Shown: positions 49,050 through 60,239 of the stretch, piece after piece
How positions within the stretch are numbered: position 1 is the stretch's first letter
How the letters are laid out: each line of letters starts with the position of its first letter
Source: Meghimatium bilineatum
Lineage: Eukaryota > Mollusca > Gastropoda > Stylommatophora > Philomycidae
NCBI GenBank assembly: GCA_034231615.1
Contig: CM067312.1
Coordinates: 4,257,001 to 4,321,000 of the forward strand
Direction: 5' to 3'
Length of the DNA stretch: 64,000 nucleotides
Notes under the pieces: generated by a model
What the model was told of the DNA's origin: nothing
Seen by the model: the letters and a program-made list of their open reading frames with translations, nothing else
Databases searched by the model: none
Translations under genes and position numbers: made by a program

Positions 49050-49125
49050 CAAATTCCACTGTACAATGTTATGAAAGGCTGCGCTGAGAGGGATTCCAAT
49101 GTACAATGTTATGAAAGGAAATTGT
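49050..49125 (+). repeat. Partial MITE F end, duplicated
   Basis: Two copies of 'gattccaatgtacaatgtta' type sequence next to 'gaaaggctgcgctgagaggg'. Confidence 0.4.
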
Positions 49126-49257
49126 TGCAAAACCTAAATGAATGACCAGATAAATAATTTTGAATCAACAAATGAAGACGCATTTTAAAAAGAGAGAATT
49201 ATTCGAACTGTACAATCAACAATATATGATACTTCTTATTACAATAACAGACACATA

Positions 49258-50158
49258 CGAGGCGTGTTCAAATGAAAACGGGACTTGTGGATTTATTTAA
49301 AAAGTATCATACGCAATTTAATATTTTCAACGGAATTGAACAAAGCAACCACTTGTGAATAAGAATGCACCTGGGTTCATCAGAAAAAATCTCCGTATGC
49401 ATTTAGGCAAGCATCCCACTTTTTAGGTAGACGTCGAATGCCGTCCGAGAAAAAGTTGAGTGGCTGTTCTCTGAACCATGTGGTCACCGCTGTCTTCACG
49501 TCATCACCTGCCACAATGCTCAACAGAAATGCATCACCCTCTGCCCTGTAACGCATCAGGTGGTTCAAACTCCACCCCATCCGTTCTTCCTTATGGTGGT
49601 CAGTCAACATCCGTGGGACCCACTGTGAACACACCTTCCGATAGTTCAATTTCTTCCGAACAACCATGTGGGCTGTCCCAATTGACATATGGAATTCTTC
49701 TGCAAGCGAACGAATGCTCCGACGACGGTCAGTCAGTACTGCTTTATCAAGCACGGCTATGGCTTCTTCTGTTGCAACAATATGCGCCTGACCTGGCCGT
49801 GCAAGATCTGCCGTTAACTCACGTCCGTCTTTAAACATACGCACCCACTCCATCACTCTGGTCCTCGACAAACATTTGTCACCATATGCTGCCTTCATTC
49901 TCCGATGAATGTCTACTGCTTGACATCCTTCAAATGAAAGAAACTGGATCACAGCACGCTGATTCACTTTGGACGGGTTCGGAATCACACCCGCCATATT
50001 GTTAACAGTCTTCTGCAGCACATATGCATGCTGGGAAGATGAACACGTGACCGTATGTAAATTATTGGATACTCATTACTAGTGCAAAATGTCATCAATA
50101 TCAGTGCGCTCTATCACGCGTGGTGTAACAAGTCCCGTTTTCATTTGAACACGCCTCG
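49258..50158 (-). mobile_element. mariner-family DNA transposon, internally deleted
   Basis: A 901-bp element with perfect 31-bp terminal inverted repeats beginning CGAGGCGTGTTCAAATGAAA, flanked by the TA target duplication (49256-49257 and 50159-50160). It encodes a fused transposase frame (49380-49997). The ends are unmutated, so the element is young or was mobilised in trans. Confidence 0.95.
49380..49997 (-). pseudogene. mariner transposase with catalytic core deleted
   Basis: The ATG at 49997 begins MAGVIPNPSKVNQRAVIQFL. The N-terminal DNA-binding half is intact, with two helix-turn-helix-like segments (KVNQRAVIQFLSFEG..., RSIRSLAEEFHMSIGTAHMV) and the WVPRMLTDHHKEERM block before the catalytic domain. 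The frame then passes from LLSIVAGD directly into DVKTAVTTWFREQPLNFFSD, the C-terminal end of mariner transposases. The stretch between, with the second and third catalytic Asp, is gone without a frame break. 205 residues against about 345 for the family. It could still bind terminal repeats. TGA at 49380. Confidence 0.9.
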
Positions 50159-50164
50159 TAGAAA

Positions 50165-50365
50165 ATGTGTAATCTTTACTAAATATTAACAAAAGCTGTA
50201 AGATTAACTCAGATTTAACAAAAGTTGTAAGATTAACTCAGATTTAACAAAAGTTGTAAGATTAACTCAGATTTAACAAAAGCTGTAAGATTAACTCAGG
50301 TTTAACAAAAGCTGTAAGATTAATTCAGGTTTAACAAAAGCTGTAAGATTAACTCAGGTTTTTAA
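50165..50365 (+). repeat. 28-bp minisatellite, 7 copies
   Basis: Units 'aaaagctgtaagattaactc' plus 'aggtttaac'. It begins right after the mariner element. Confidence 0.9.
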
Positions 50366-50654
50366 AAAAAATATCAAAAAAAGGATTGACTTCATTATAC
50401 TTAGATTTCCCCAAATGTACTACTCTCTCCATCTCAACAGGGCAGCATACTACCTGCGGAGAATACCACCCATGTAACTATATAGCTTAATGTCATAACA
50501 CATCAGGGATCTCTGAGTATACACATAAAAACAAAACATCATGGCCCTGTATCAAACTGGTAGCCCATGAACACAAGGCAGATTGCTTAAACAACTATGC
50601 CATGAAAGTCTTAGTTTATCAACAAGAGACATCATGCGACCACACAGAAACTAT

Positions 50655-51365
50655 ATCAGAAACTAATATAGGAGGATGTGGACATCACAGAAACTGGATA
50701 TAGAAGGATGTGGACATTATAGAAATTGGATATAGAAGATGTAGACATTATAGAAACTGGATATAGAAGGATGTGGATATTATAGAAACTGGATATAGAA
50801 GGATGTGGACATTATAGAAACTGGATATAGAAGGATGTGGACATTATAGAAACTGGATATAGAAGGATGTGGACATTATAGAAACTGGATATAGAAGGAT
50901 GTGGACATTATAGAAACTGGATATAGAAGGATGTGGACATTATAAAAACTGGATATAGGAGAATGTGAACATCACAGAAACTGGATATAGGAGATTGTGA
51001 ACATCACAGAAACTGGATATAGGAGAATGTGAACATCACAGAAACTGGATATAGGAGAATGTGAACATCACAGAAACTGGATATAAGAGATTATGAAGAT
51101 CACAGAAACTGGATATAGGAGATTGTGAACATCACAGAAACTGGATATAGGAGATTGTGAACATCACAGAAACTGGATATAGGAGAATGTGAACATCACA
51201 GAAACTGGATATAGGAGATTGTGAACATCACAGAAACTGGATATAGGAGATTGTGAACATCACAGAAACTGGATATAGAAGGATGTGGACATTATAGAAA
51301 CTGGATATAGAAGGATGTGGACATTATAGAAACTGGATATAGATGGATGTGGAAATCACAGAATA
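50655..51365 (+). repeat. 32-bp minisatellite, about 22 copies
   Basis: Two unit types alternate in blocks: 'aggatgtggacattatagaa' (outer thirds) and 'gagaatgtgaacatcacaga' (middle). Common core 'aactggatatag'. Confidence 0.92.
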
Positions 51366-51750
51366 TAGCTGGCTAAAGAATAGGAATATAGCTTTTTTTT
51401 GAGACTATATAATGGGACAAGCATAAATACGGACTACAGAATGGGAATCCCTAAAAACTGACTATAGAGAATGGAACATTGTTTAGACGCATCTGTAAAG
51501 AGAAGGTAAAATGAGAATGTAGTACCCAGAATCAAGAAATACCACTTACACACGTTTCTTCTCTCTCACACTCTCTCTCTCCCTCTTTCTCTCACACCGT
51601 CACGCCATATTTAAAACTATTCATAGAAAACTGAGGTCCAGATTTATTAAGCACAGAAAATTAAATGCCATTGACAACAGATATTTGCTGCAATTTCAAA
51701 CATACAAAATATCAACAACTGGATATCATATTCAGAAAATGAAACTGTCT

Positions 51751-51895
51751 TCTTCAGTGGATCATTCTCAAACTCCCGCTGGATCTCTCTTTTAATAGAA
51801 CAATGATCCTACTAGATTTCCAGAAGGAGGTAGTCTAGAGAACGAAAATGCGCTGTGTCGCCATTTATTTGCAACAATGGCTAGACACATTCATT
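51751..51895 (+). repeat. Dispersed repeat A
   Basis: Blocks 'attctcaaactcccgctgga', 'tcctactagatttccagaag', 'aatgcgctgtgtcgccattt'. Confidence 0.75.
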
Positions 51896-52069
51896 TTCTG
51901 TGCAAAAATTAAATAGTTATACCAACAGCAAAATGATGCTACAATCGGATAAACATGTAGGACTAAAACATGAACTAGCGCTGACCAATATCTAATCATA
52001 AATAACAAATGAAGCATATCCTATATAATTAATTACCTTTTTTTTACTATTGTTAACGACAGTGTTACC

Positions 52070-52215
52070 ATGGCCCGAAATGGGAGCCAAAAAAAAGAAC
52101 AATGTTTTTATCTTCCATGCATGTCATAAGAGGCGAGTAAGGAGGTTATGGGATGAAGTTAGCTGTGCCATCCTGTATATAATCAAAGTGACCCAGAAAT
52201 CATGCTGAGGACTGT
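52070..52215 (-). repeat. Dispersed repeat B, partial, reverse
   Basis: Blocks 'atgcatgtcataagaggcga' and 'gctgtgccatcctgtatata'. Confidence 0.6.
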
Positions 52216-52489
52216 AACCTGGTCTCTTCTTCAGTGAGTAGTGGGCATTACTTGGATCATTTTCTGGTTGTTCTCTTAGTCATTTGGTTGTGGATATGAG
52301 ATCCATCTTTTTTCCCCAAACAAAACCATGGTTAAAGAATGGGATATAATTATAACAAAAACTGTCTAGAGAATAGGGTTTTACATAAACTGAGGTTTCA
52401 TAAGAAACTGGCTAGAGAACGGGACATCATAGAAACTGGCTTGAGAACAGGACAGCATAAAAACTAGCTAGATAATGGACAGGATAGAT

Positions 52490-52885
52490 GCTGCAAACCA
52501 TGACAAAAAACATTCCGTTCTCCTGACTACATCCTACTACCGGTAACCTGCAGAAGTTTGATAATAAACTATTGTTCATATTTTTGGTCGCACACATTTT
52601 GTAGCTTGGATTCGGCTGTGTGGTGATGAGGGCCCGAAAGGGGAGCAAAAAGTAGAGACACTATTACCTGCAAGGCATGTCATAAGAAAAGACTAAGGAG
52701 ATTTAGGAGATTGGGGTTGACTGTACCATCACTTTGAGGGTCAGTCAAAATGACTCAGAAGTCATGTTGAAGTCTGATGTGTCAAGCTGAAAGGCGTAGT
52801 TATAGCAAACAAAGCTATAAACTATGGCATAACGAATTCTGTTCTCTGCAGTTACATCCTACTACTAATCTGCAGGAGTTAGATA
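52490..52885 (-). repeat. Dispersed repeat B, two reverse copies
   Basis: A partial copy (52490-52575, 'ccgttctcctgactacatcc', 'cctgcagaagtttgataat') is followed by a nearly complete one (52630-52885, 'gcccgaaaggggagcaaaaa', 'gaagtctgatgtgtcaagct'). Confidence 0.65.
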
Positions 52886-52984
52886 ATGAACATAGAGGAA
52901 GTAGCATTAATCATGTAACATGAGCAGCTCCTCTCTCTCTCTCTTCATCTTTAACTTGTGAGACTGACTCACAAGAAATGGCCA

Positions 52985-53165
52985 TAGTAAGTTATATCAC
53001 TGCAGTCTGAATAAGCAATTAGTGATTGAAGACATAAGACAAACCAATAAGTTACATCACTGCAGTCTGAATAAGCAATTAGTGATTGAAGACATAAGAC
53101 AAACCAATAAGTTACATCACTGTAGTTTGGATAATCTATTAGTGATTGAAGACATAAGACAAACC
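52985..53165 (+). repeat. 60-bp tandem repeat, 3 copies
   Basis: Units with 'agttacatcactgcagtctg' and 'agtgattgaagacataagac', nearly identical. Confidence 0.92.
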
Positions 53166-53479
53166 AGTCCCAAAATTGATGTGCTTATAAAGAGATGGGC
53201 AACAATGTAGTTATTTCAATATCTCTATACAGTAGTAAAGACCCTTCTTAGGGACAACAAAGAATGTTGATAAAGTGCTGTGTTGCCTCATCAAGGGATG
53301 ACAGGAGTGAATTTTTCTGCATCCATTCTTAAAATTCAGTCAGTGAGCAGGATGTAGGCCAAAAAACGGAATATGCTGCACAGCTGCCTACTGTTTGGTT
53401 GCTCTTATTCTCTTTGGTGACCATCTTAAATTGGGGCACTAATGAATGTTATCTTGATTAGATCAGATGCCAATTTCAT

Positions 53480-53650
53480 TCCATTGGCTGCCTGTCACTG
53501 ATGTTTCTATCCATTCCATTGGCTGCCTGTCACTGATGTTTCTATTCATTCCATTGGCTGCCTGTCACTGATGTTTCTATTCATTCCATTGGCTGCCTGT
53601 CACTGATGTTTCTATTCATTCCACTGGCTGTCTGTTCTTGAAGTTTCTAT
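53480..53650 (+). repeat. 35-bp minisatellite, 5 copies
   Basis: Units 'ttccattggctgcctgtcac' plus 'tgatgtttctattca'. Confidence 0.92.
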
Positions 53651-53761
53651 TTCTTGACTAGAACAGAACATCTCTTCAAAGACTGGTTGTTGCTGTCCTT
53701 CTACATACCTGTCAACCTACAAAGTTTTCCCTTACAATCTTGTAAGTCTTGTTGGGCAATG

Positions 53762-54005
53762 TAATTTTTCTTCTGCGTTCTCAAACTCCTGCAGATTAGC
53801 AGGATGTATTCCAGAGAACCGAATGTGTTGTATCATGATGCACAGTTTAGTTAAGATACCTGATACATCAGACTTCAGCACAGCTTTTGGGTCATTGACC
53901 CTTTATTGAATGGAACATTCAATCCCCTCCAAAACCTGCTTGTCACTTCCTACGGCATGTCTGGTAGGTAACAGTGTTGTTATTCTTTGCTCCCCTGACA
54001 GGTCT
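53762..54005 (+). repeat. Dispersed repeat B
   Basis: Blocks 'gttctcaaactcctgcagat', 'tagcaggatgtattccagag', 'atcagacttcagcacagctt', 'ttctttgctcccctgacagg'. Confidence 0.75.
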
Positions 54006-54109
54006 AGTAACATACAGACAAGTGTAACCAGTACATCATTGACAGGCAAGTGTAGCCAGTACATCATTGATGTAAGAGTGATCATATCTTTATGAGAAAT
54101 TTTAGAAAC

Positions 54110-54475
54110 TTTTCCGGCACTTTAGATGTATTCTTAGACTGTTTAAGCATATCACTTTAGATGTATTCCTAGGCTGGTTTAGCATATCACTTCAGATGTA
54201 TTCCAGGGCTCGTTTAGCATATCACTTCAGATGTATTCCAAGGCTCATTTAGCATATCACTTCAGATGTATTCCAAGGCTCGTTTAGCATATCACTTCAG
54301 GTGTATTCCAAGCAACGTTATACATATCACTTTAGATGTATTCCAAGGCTGGTTTAGCATATCACTTTAGATGTATACATAGGCTGGTTTAGCATATCGC
54401 TTTAGATGCATTCCATGGCTGGTTAAGCTTATCACTTTAGATGTATTCCAAGGCTGGTTTAGCATATCACGTTCT
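54110..54475 (+). repeat. 35-bp minisatellite, 10 copies
   Basis: Units 'ggctggtttagcatatcact' plus 'ttagatgtattccaa', with substitutions and one diverged unit near 54315. Confidence 0.92.
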
Positions 54476-54489
54476 TAAGTGTGCAATCA

Positions 54490-54950
54490 TTATAAAGTAT
54501 TATTATGCCGATATGATTCCTTGTCAAAAACAATACTGCCTGGGATGGTCAACGGTGAAAGAAGCAGAGGAGAAATAAAAGCATGGACAGCCCCATTGAG
54601 ACCAACTCATGGAAGTGGATATGGGAGCTTAGTTCAGCCAACAGATGCTGGAAACTAAGATTGGTCGGGCCATCCCTGCCATCGAGCAGAACCACTGCCC
54701 TGCCCAAGCAATCACTGGTGCTGAAGTTGGAGATACCAGGCCAAGAGGCACACCAGCAACCATATTATCATACAACACAACTAGATAACACGTTTTCACA
54801 ACAACAAAACATGGACTGGACAGGGCAGGATTTTTCCTCACTCGTCCACATCGTTGAAGATAGAAATCACTGGAGGACTCGTGTGTTGATGCATCCAATT
54901 TGGTATGCCTTCCACCTTGACGGGTTACAGGTTTATAGATAGATAGATTA
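54490..54950 (+). mobile_element. LINE 3' ORF fragment interrupted by repeat D
   Basis: LINE-tail sequence up to about 54592 (MVNGERSRGEIKAW-like) resumes at about 54806 with DWTGQDFSSLVHIVEDRNHW. Between them lies a reversed copy of repeat D (54593-54805). 'catggac' occurs at both junctions and may be the target duplication. Confidence 0.65.
54593..54805 (-). repeat. Dispersed repeat D inserted in a LINE
   Basis: Complement of the D blocks: 'ctggaaactaagattggtcg', 'ggagataccaggccaagagg'. Confidence 0.65.
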
Positions 54951-55109
54951 TAGTTTATAGATAGATTATAGGTGCCACCAATGATATCTTGAAGAATATT
55001 TCAAGCTGAACAGCAACTAGAAGAACTATTTCTTTTTTTGTTAGAGTTCCACCCAGAGTAAATTGCTGGCTCATGGCTTCATAAAGTACAGCCACATTGA
55101 GTCAAACAG

Positions 55110-55495
55110 TTCTGTAGGTTATAACAGTCCTGTAGGTTATAGCAGTCCTGTAAGATATAACAGTTGTGCAAGCTATAACAGTCCTGCAAACTATAACAGT
55201 CCTGTAGGTTATAGCAGTCCTGTAAGATATAACAGTTGTGCAAGCTATAACAGTCCTGCAAACTATAACAGTCCTGCAAACTATAACAGTCCTGCAAACT
55301 ATAACAGTCCTGTAGGTTATAGCAGTCCTGTAAGATATAACAGTTGTGCAAACTATAACAGTCCTGCAAACTATAACAGTCCTGCAAACTATAACAGTCC
55401 TGCAAACTATAACAGTCCTGCAAACTATAACAGTCCTGCAAACTATAACAGTCCTGCAAACTATAACAGTCCTGTAGGTTATAACAGTCTTGTAG
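55110..55495 (+). repeat. 18-bp satellite with higher-order pattern, about 21 copies
   Basis: 18-bp monomers of type 'aactataacagtcctgcaa', with variants (tgtaggttat, tgtaagatat, ttgtgcaagc) recurring in the same order three times, followed by a run of plain units. All six frames stay largely open because 18 is a multiple of 3; these frames are not genes. Confidence 0.92.
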
Positions 55496-55596
55496 CACAA
55501 TGAGCAGTTCTTGGAAACTTCACAATCAAAAAGAATGCCAGAAAAACATTAACCTGGAACTGAAAGTAAAATTAAGGTTCGTAATCCAGATTTTAT

Positions 55597-56372
55597 GTGT
55601 AGGTGCTAGATTTTATGTGCAGGTGCTAGATTTTGTGCAGGTGCTAGATTTTATGTGCAGTTGCTATATTTTGAAAATATACTGTGTAATATGACCGTGT
55701 CATTAGAGGTGAGAAAAAGAGTTCTGCAGTGCTATATAACCCCTATACTAACATATGGGTGCGAGTCTTGGACAATAAACAAACTGGAAAGTGGGAGATT
55801 GGAGGCAACAGAGATGTGGTTCTACAGAAGAATGCTGAGAATACCATGGACTGCCAGAAAAACTAATGTAGAGGTGTTAAAAGAGTTAAATGCGAAATGG
55901 ACCTTAATCAACAATATAAGAAAAAGGCAATCTTCTTTTTTTTGGCCACTTCATGAGACAGGCAGGTTTAGAGAACATTATCACAACAGGCAAGATTGAA
56001 GGCACCAGAGACAGAGAGCGACAACGTGAGAAAATATTAGACAGTTTGACAACCTGGCACGGCAAAGAAACAACGACTTTGATATATAATACTGTGGACA
56101 GAGAGCTGTGGAGAGCCATGACCGCATACGCCACCCGGCATGGCACCTGATGATGGTGCTAGATTTTATGTGCAGGTGCTAGATTTTATGTGCAGTTGCT
56201 AGATTTTATGTGCAGGTGCTAGATTTTATGTGAAGGTGCTAGATTTTATGTGCAGTTGCTAGATTTTATGTGCAGGTGCTAGATTTTATGTGCAGGTGCT
56301 AGATTTTATGTGCAGTTGCTAGATTTTATGTGCAGGTGCTAGATTTTATGTGAAGTTGCTAGATTTTATGTG
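55597..56372 (+). repeat. 20-bp minisatellite split by a LINE
   Basis: Units 'gtgctagattttatgtgcag' (and a 'gttgctag' variant) occur four times at 55597-55672 and about eleven times at 56150-56372, on either side of the LINE at 55676-56150. Confidence 0.92.
55676..56150 (+). mobile_element. LINE 3' end, 5'-truncated
   Basis: Encodes VLQCYITPILTYGCESWTIN, ATEMWFYRRMLRIPWTARKT, NNIRKRQSSFFWPL, then after a frameshift GKIEGTRDRERQREKILDSL and ATRHGT, and ends with a TGATGATG tail. Relative of 10757-12034. Confidence 0.88.
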
Positions 56373-56544
56373 GATAATATTCTGACAGGGTGAATACTCA
56401 CACAGCTTAAAAGCAGCACAAATTACATTACTTCAGGGAACATTATACTCAAGTTAAACAAGATATGAATAAGGAATCTTCTACTACTACATATAATTAC
56501 ACTTTTTTCCCCTATAAAATAGACTATCCTTATTTTATGTTTAA

Positions 56545-57150
56545 ATTCCAAAACAGGATACACCAGACATGAGTGAATCAATCAAGTGCCACGCCGTGTG
56601 GCGTAGGCAATCATGCTTTTCGACAACTTTCTGTCTCGTGTTATTAATAAGTTCAGTTGGTGACTTCTTTTCGTGCCACAGTGACAACCCATCTAGAAAT
56701 TTATCTTTTTGTCTTCCTCTGCCTCTTCTCCCCTTGATCTTTTTGGTGGTTACTAAATGTTCAAGTTTTGTTTTACTTATCACAAGCCCTAAAAATCTTG
56801 ATTGTCTGTTTCTAATTTTCGCTATAATTTATCATTTTACTCCAACATCTGTGAGAACTTCTACATTAGTTTTCTTGGCTGTCCATGAAATTTTCCTCAT
56901 TCTTCTTAAAAACCACACTTCAGTTGCCTCCAGCTTATCTTGGGCATTTTTGTTTACTGTCCATGCTTGGCTTTTATAAAGAAGGATTGGCTCAATATAA
57001 CATTCTAGTACTCGAACTCACAAATGCATTGATATTACTCCACATCAAATATTTCTCATTTTTTGAAATATTGATTTGGCCTGTTCTATCTTTGTTCTTG
57101 ATCTCATTGGAGCACCTGCCGTCTGATGTTAAAATGGTGCCAAGATAGAC
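56545..57150 (-). mobile_element. LINE ORF2 C-terminal fragment
   Basis: Minus strand: VYLGTILTSDGRCSNEIKNK, linker blocks (frameshifted), then KTKLEHLVTTKKIKGRRGRG and KSPTELINNTRQK, ending at 'aatcaatcaagtgcc' (reversed TTGATTGA tail). Confidence 0.85.
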
Positions 57151-57169
57151 AGTAAGATGTAAAGAAAGT

Positions 57170-57375
57170 TTAAAATTAGTGAGACAGACCTGTGAACAGA
57201 CTCCACAAAATGTAGAACTTTCATGTGAGTAAGCTGCAGAGGAAAGAGACAGACCTGTGAACAGACTCCACAAAATGTAGAACTTTCATGTGAGTAAGCT
57301 GCAGAGGAAAGAGACAGACCTGTGAACAGACTCCACAAAATGTAGAATACAACTTTCATGTGAGTAAGCTGCTGA
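57170..57375 (-). repeat. 65-bp tandem repeat, 3 copies
   Basis: Units with 'gacctgtgaacagactccac' and 'ctttcatgtgagtaagctgc'. Confidence 0.92.
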
Positions 57376-58317
57376 GGGAAGAGAAAAACAAATTATAGCC
57401 TAGAGAGAAGCGTCTGCTTTTAAACTCTAGGGGTTCCATATACCAGTGATTCTCAGCGTTCAACTGGTAGCCATGAAGAAAAACTTTGAAATTGGGGGCC
57501 ACATGCCTGTTGGTTTAAACAGGGACAAGAAAAAATGAAATCAGCAAATCATACAGAGAGACTTTGTCAGTCATGTTGGTGTTTGTTTGTCTCAATAGTG
57601 ATGAAGACCTTTTTGTCAAAATGTCAATTCCGTGTATTGTTCCATGTAAAACTGCTATTTCATTCTTTTTATATTATTTTGTACATTCACATAGAGGAAT
57701 CACAAAGAGTTATCAACCAATAGAGAATGGGAAGATACCACAATATGAAAAGAAGTAATGAATATGAGATTGGAGCACCTATGGACGCATCTGGCATGCC
57801 ATGACGATGATCTTGAACTCCTAATGTATCCAAGACCTGTTTACTTTGTCCATGCAATGTGCCACATTCTTTAGTAAATCAATATCTCTAGAGCATTAGT
57901 TCTAATTTCAATTACTTGATTTTCATGTTTTGGCACCATATAGTAATATAGTAAGATTTGACATATTTCTATTTTTTAATTGCACCAATCAATTAAAAAA
58001 TCACAAACCTATCATGCCCCAAAACAATATAAAATTATATTTATTAAGATTCTCAAACTTAATGTAACACAACACATTTCAGAAAAATAAGAATTTAATG
58101 TACACATGAACAATGAGGCAAATTGGCCCCACTGTGATACAGTCTGAGATAACTGGCTTGTCTCCCCCACAGTATTTTACAGAGCTCATTTATTTTCTTG
58201 GGCACTCTTAAATAGAGTCAAATCAGTTGTCACTGTAAACCCAAGAAAGTCTTGTAAAATAGAAAAACTAAAGGCATACAACATTGTAGTCACCGAATCC
58301 TACAGTAATGCAAGCTT
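57376..58317. other. No supported gene
   Basis: AT-rich with no domain-bearing frame or recognised repeat. Confidence 0.4.
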
Positions 58318-58790
58318 ACATAAACCAATATGAACATCTTAACCTAGAGAAGGGAATTTATCAATATAGGCTTACATAAACCAATATGAACATCTTAACC
58401 TAGAGAAGGGAATTTATCAATACAGGACACTGGCCCACAGAGATGAATATCCACAGAAAGATGTATGGGAGCACTGAGCTCTCAAATACAGCAGCATTTA
58501 TTAAGAAAACAGGACTTGCTGTGTAAACATGTCAAACTCCGAACGAGAAGAAGAAGATCAATACAGGCATACATAAACCAATATGAACATTTTAACCTTG
58601 AGAAGGGAATTTATCAATACAGGCTTACATAAACCAATATGAACATTTTAACCTTGAGAAGGGAATTTATCAATACAGGCTTACATAAACCAATATGAAC
58701 ATCTTAACCTTGAGAAGGGAATTTATCAATACAGGCTTACATAAACCAATATGAACATCTTAATCTAGAGCAGGGAACTCTTAAATACAA
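58318..58790 (+). repeat. 55-bp minisatellite, about 6 copies, interrupted by repeat D
   Basis: Units with 'cttacataaaccaatatgaa' and 'gagaagggaatttatcaata'. A reversed piece of repeat D with a GAAGAAGAAG end (58425-58552) splits the array; 'atcaatacagg' is found at both junctions. Confidence 0.9.
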
Positions 58791-59287
58791 CATGACACCT
58801 CATGGCAAAGTTTATCAGAAAAATTTCCTTGAATAAATCAATAATTACACACCAAAATCTTTTTTCTATTTTACAAAATGAAAGTATTGTGATTTCTAAT
58901 TCATAAAATGAAAGTAGTAAAATTTTTGTTAACAAGAGATCTATTTTTGACAGATAACTTATTTACAAGTCTGTTGCAAATTAAAAGCTTAAAAGTATGA
59001 TAGAATTTAGAATAACAATGACATTGTCTTGTAACCTGTCAAGTGTCATGTACATGTCTTCTTAGTACGGATAAATATGCGATGTCATAATGGTAGTTTA
59101 AAGATGGCAACCACTAATGACTCGCGCCACAGAGTAACAGCGTAATTTATTCATTACAAATTTAAAGTCCATCAGCTGGAAATGTCTACATCAACCGCCA
59201 TTCAATAAGGAAGCTCATGTCTCCCCTCTCTATAACAACCATCATTCACTTATGCACTTCATGTTTCTCCTGTCTATATCAACCATC
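58791..59287. other. No supported gene
   Basis: AT-rich sequence. Nothing recognised. Confidence 0.4.
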
Positions 59288-59450
59288 ATTCTTCTTCTTC
59301 AGCATTCATTCTCAAACTCCCACAGGATCTCCCTTGTAGCAGGATCATGGTCCTACTAGATTTCCAGCAGGATGTCGTCCAGAGAATGGAAATGCGTTGT
59401 GTTGCCGTTTTATTTGCACCAATGGCCAGACACATCCGTCTTTGGTGGGC
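59288..59450 (+). repeat. Dispersed repeat A with the clearest hairpin
   Basis: 'ggatctcccttgtagcagga', centre CATG, 'gtcctactagatttccagca': the two arms pair around the CATG centre. It begins with 'cttcttcttcagcattcatt'. Confidence 0.8.
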
Positions 59451-59454
59451 AACC

Positions 59455-59590
59455 ATCATTTAATCATGAAGCTCATGTCTCTCTATCTATATCATTCAAT
59501 CATGATACTCATGTATCTCCTGCTTATATCAATCATTATTCAATCATGAAGCTCATGTCTCTCTATCTATATCTATAATTATTCAATCAT
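59455..59590 (+). repeat. Degenerate tandem repeat
   Basis: Irregular units share 'caatcatgaagctcatgtct' and 'ctctatctatatc'. Confidence 0.7.
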
Positions 59591-60139
59591 TGAATATGTC
59601 TACCCCATCTATATCAATCACTAATCAAATATGTACTGTTTGTGTGTATATGCCTTGCTCACCCACTCACCCTAACTACCCATATCCTTACACTATCTAA
59701 CAAACGTACAAACAATGGAGAGCCAACCAAATCTTCTACACAGAAACAAAATCAATTTGCTCAAGCTACTAAGTAAACAGGCTAAATAGGACACCTACTG
59801 AAATCTGTGATAACAGTCAGAACAAACCACACATGAGAGATGTACACCAACATCCTGAATTTTCAAGTTCACAAATAAATTGTACTTAACTAAATATCTA
59901 TTATGCAAATGTATCTAATTGAAAGGTCAAAGTACTGTGACTAGATAAAGGGAGTGAATAAATAAGCAGAGTTTTAGCCCATGAGTAAAATACAATGTAG
60001 TAATGGGGAGAGATAACTGCACAAAAATAAGTTGTAAACGGTTTTATTTGCAGAGATTACTCGTAAGTAATGCGGGTCACAACAACTGAGGTAACACTTA
60101 TATATCTAGAACATTCTCCAGAGTAATAATACAAAACAG
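59591..60139. other. No supported gene
   Basis: Nothing recognised. Confidence 0.4.
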
Positions 60140-60210
60140 TCGGGTGATACAAATAACTCATAGTCAAGGACATAACTCTAACTGAATTTCAAAAGTGGAT
60201 GTAACAACTT
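60140..60210 (-). repeat. Repeat G fragment, reversed
   Basis: 'catagtcaaggacataactc' and 'aatttcaaaagtggatgtaa' are the complement of 60915-60955. Confidence 0.65.
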
Positions 60211-60239
60211 CTGATGAGTAAACAACAACTACTTACATG

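Noticed and set aside
55063..55503. YNSPAN repeat protein on plus and Tyr/Cys repeat frames on minus
   Set aside because: 18-bp satellite open in most frames. No signal peptide, splice context or unique domain.
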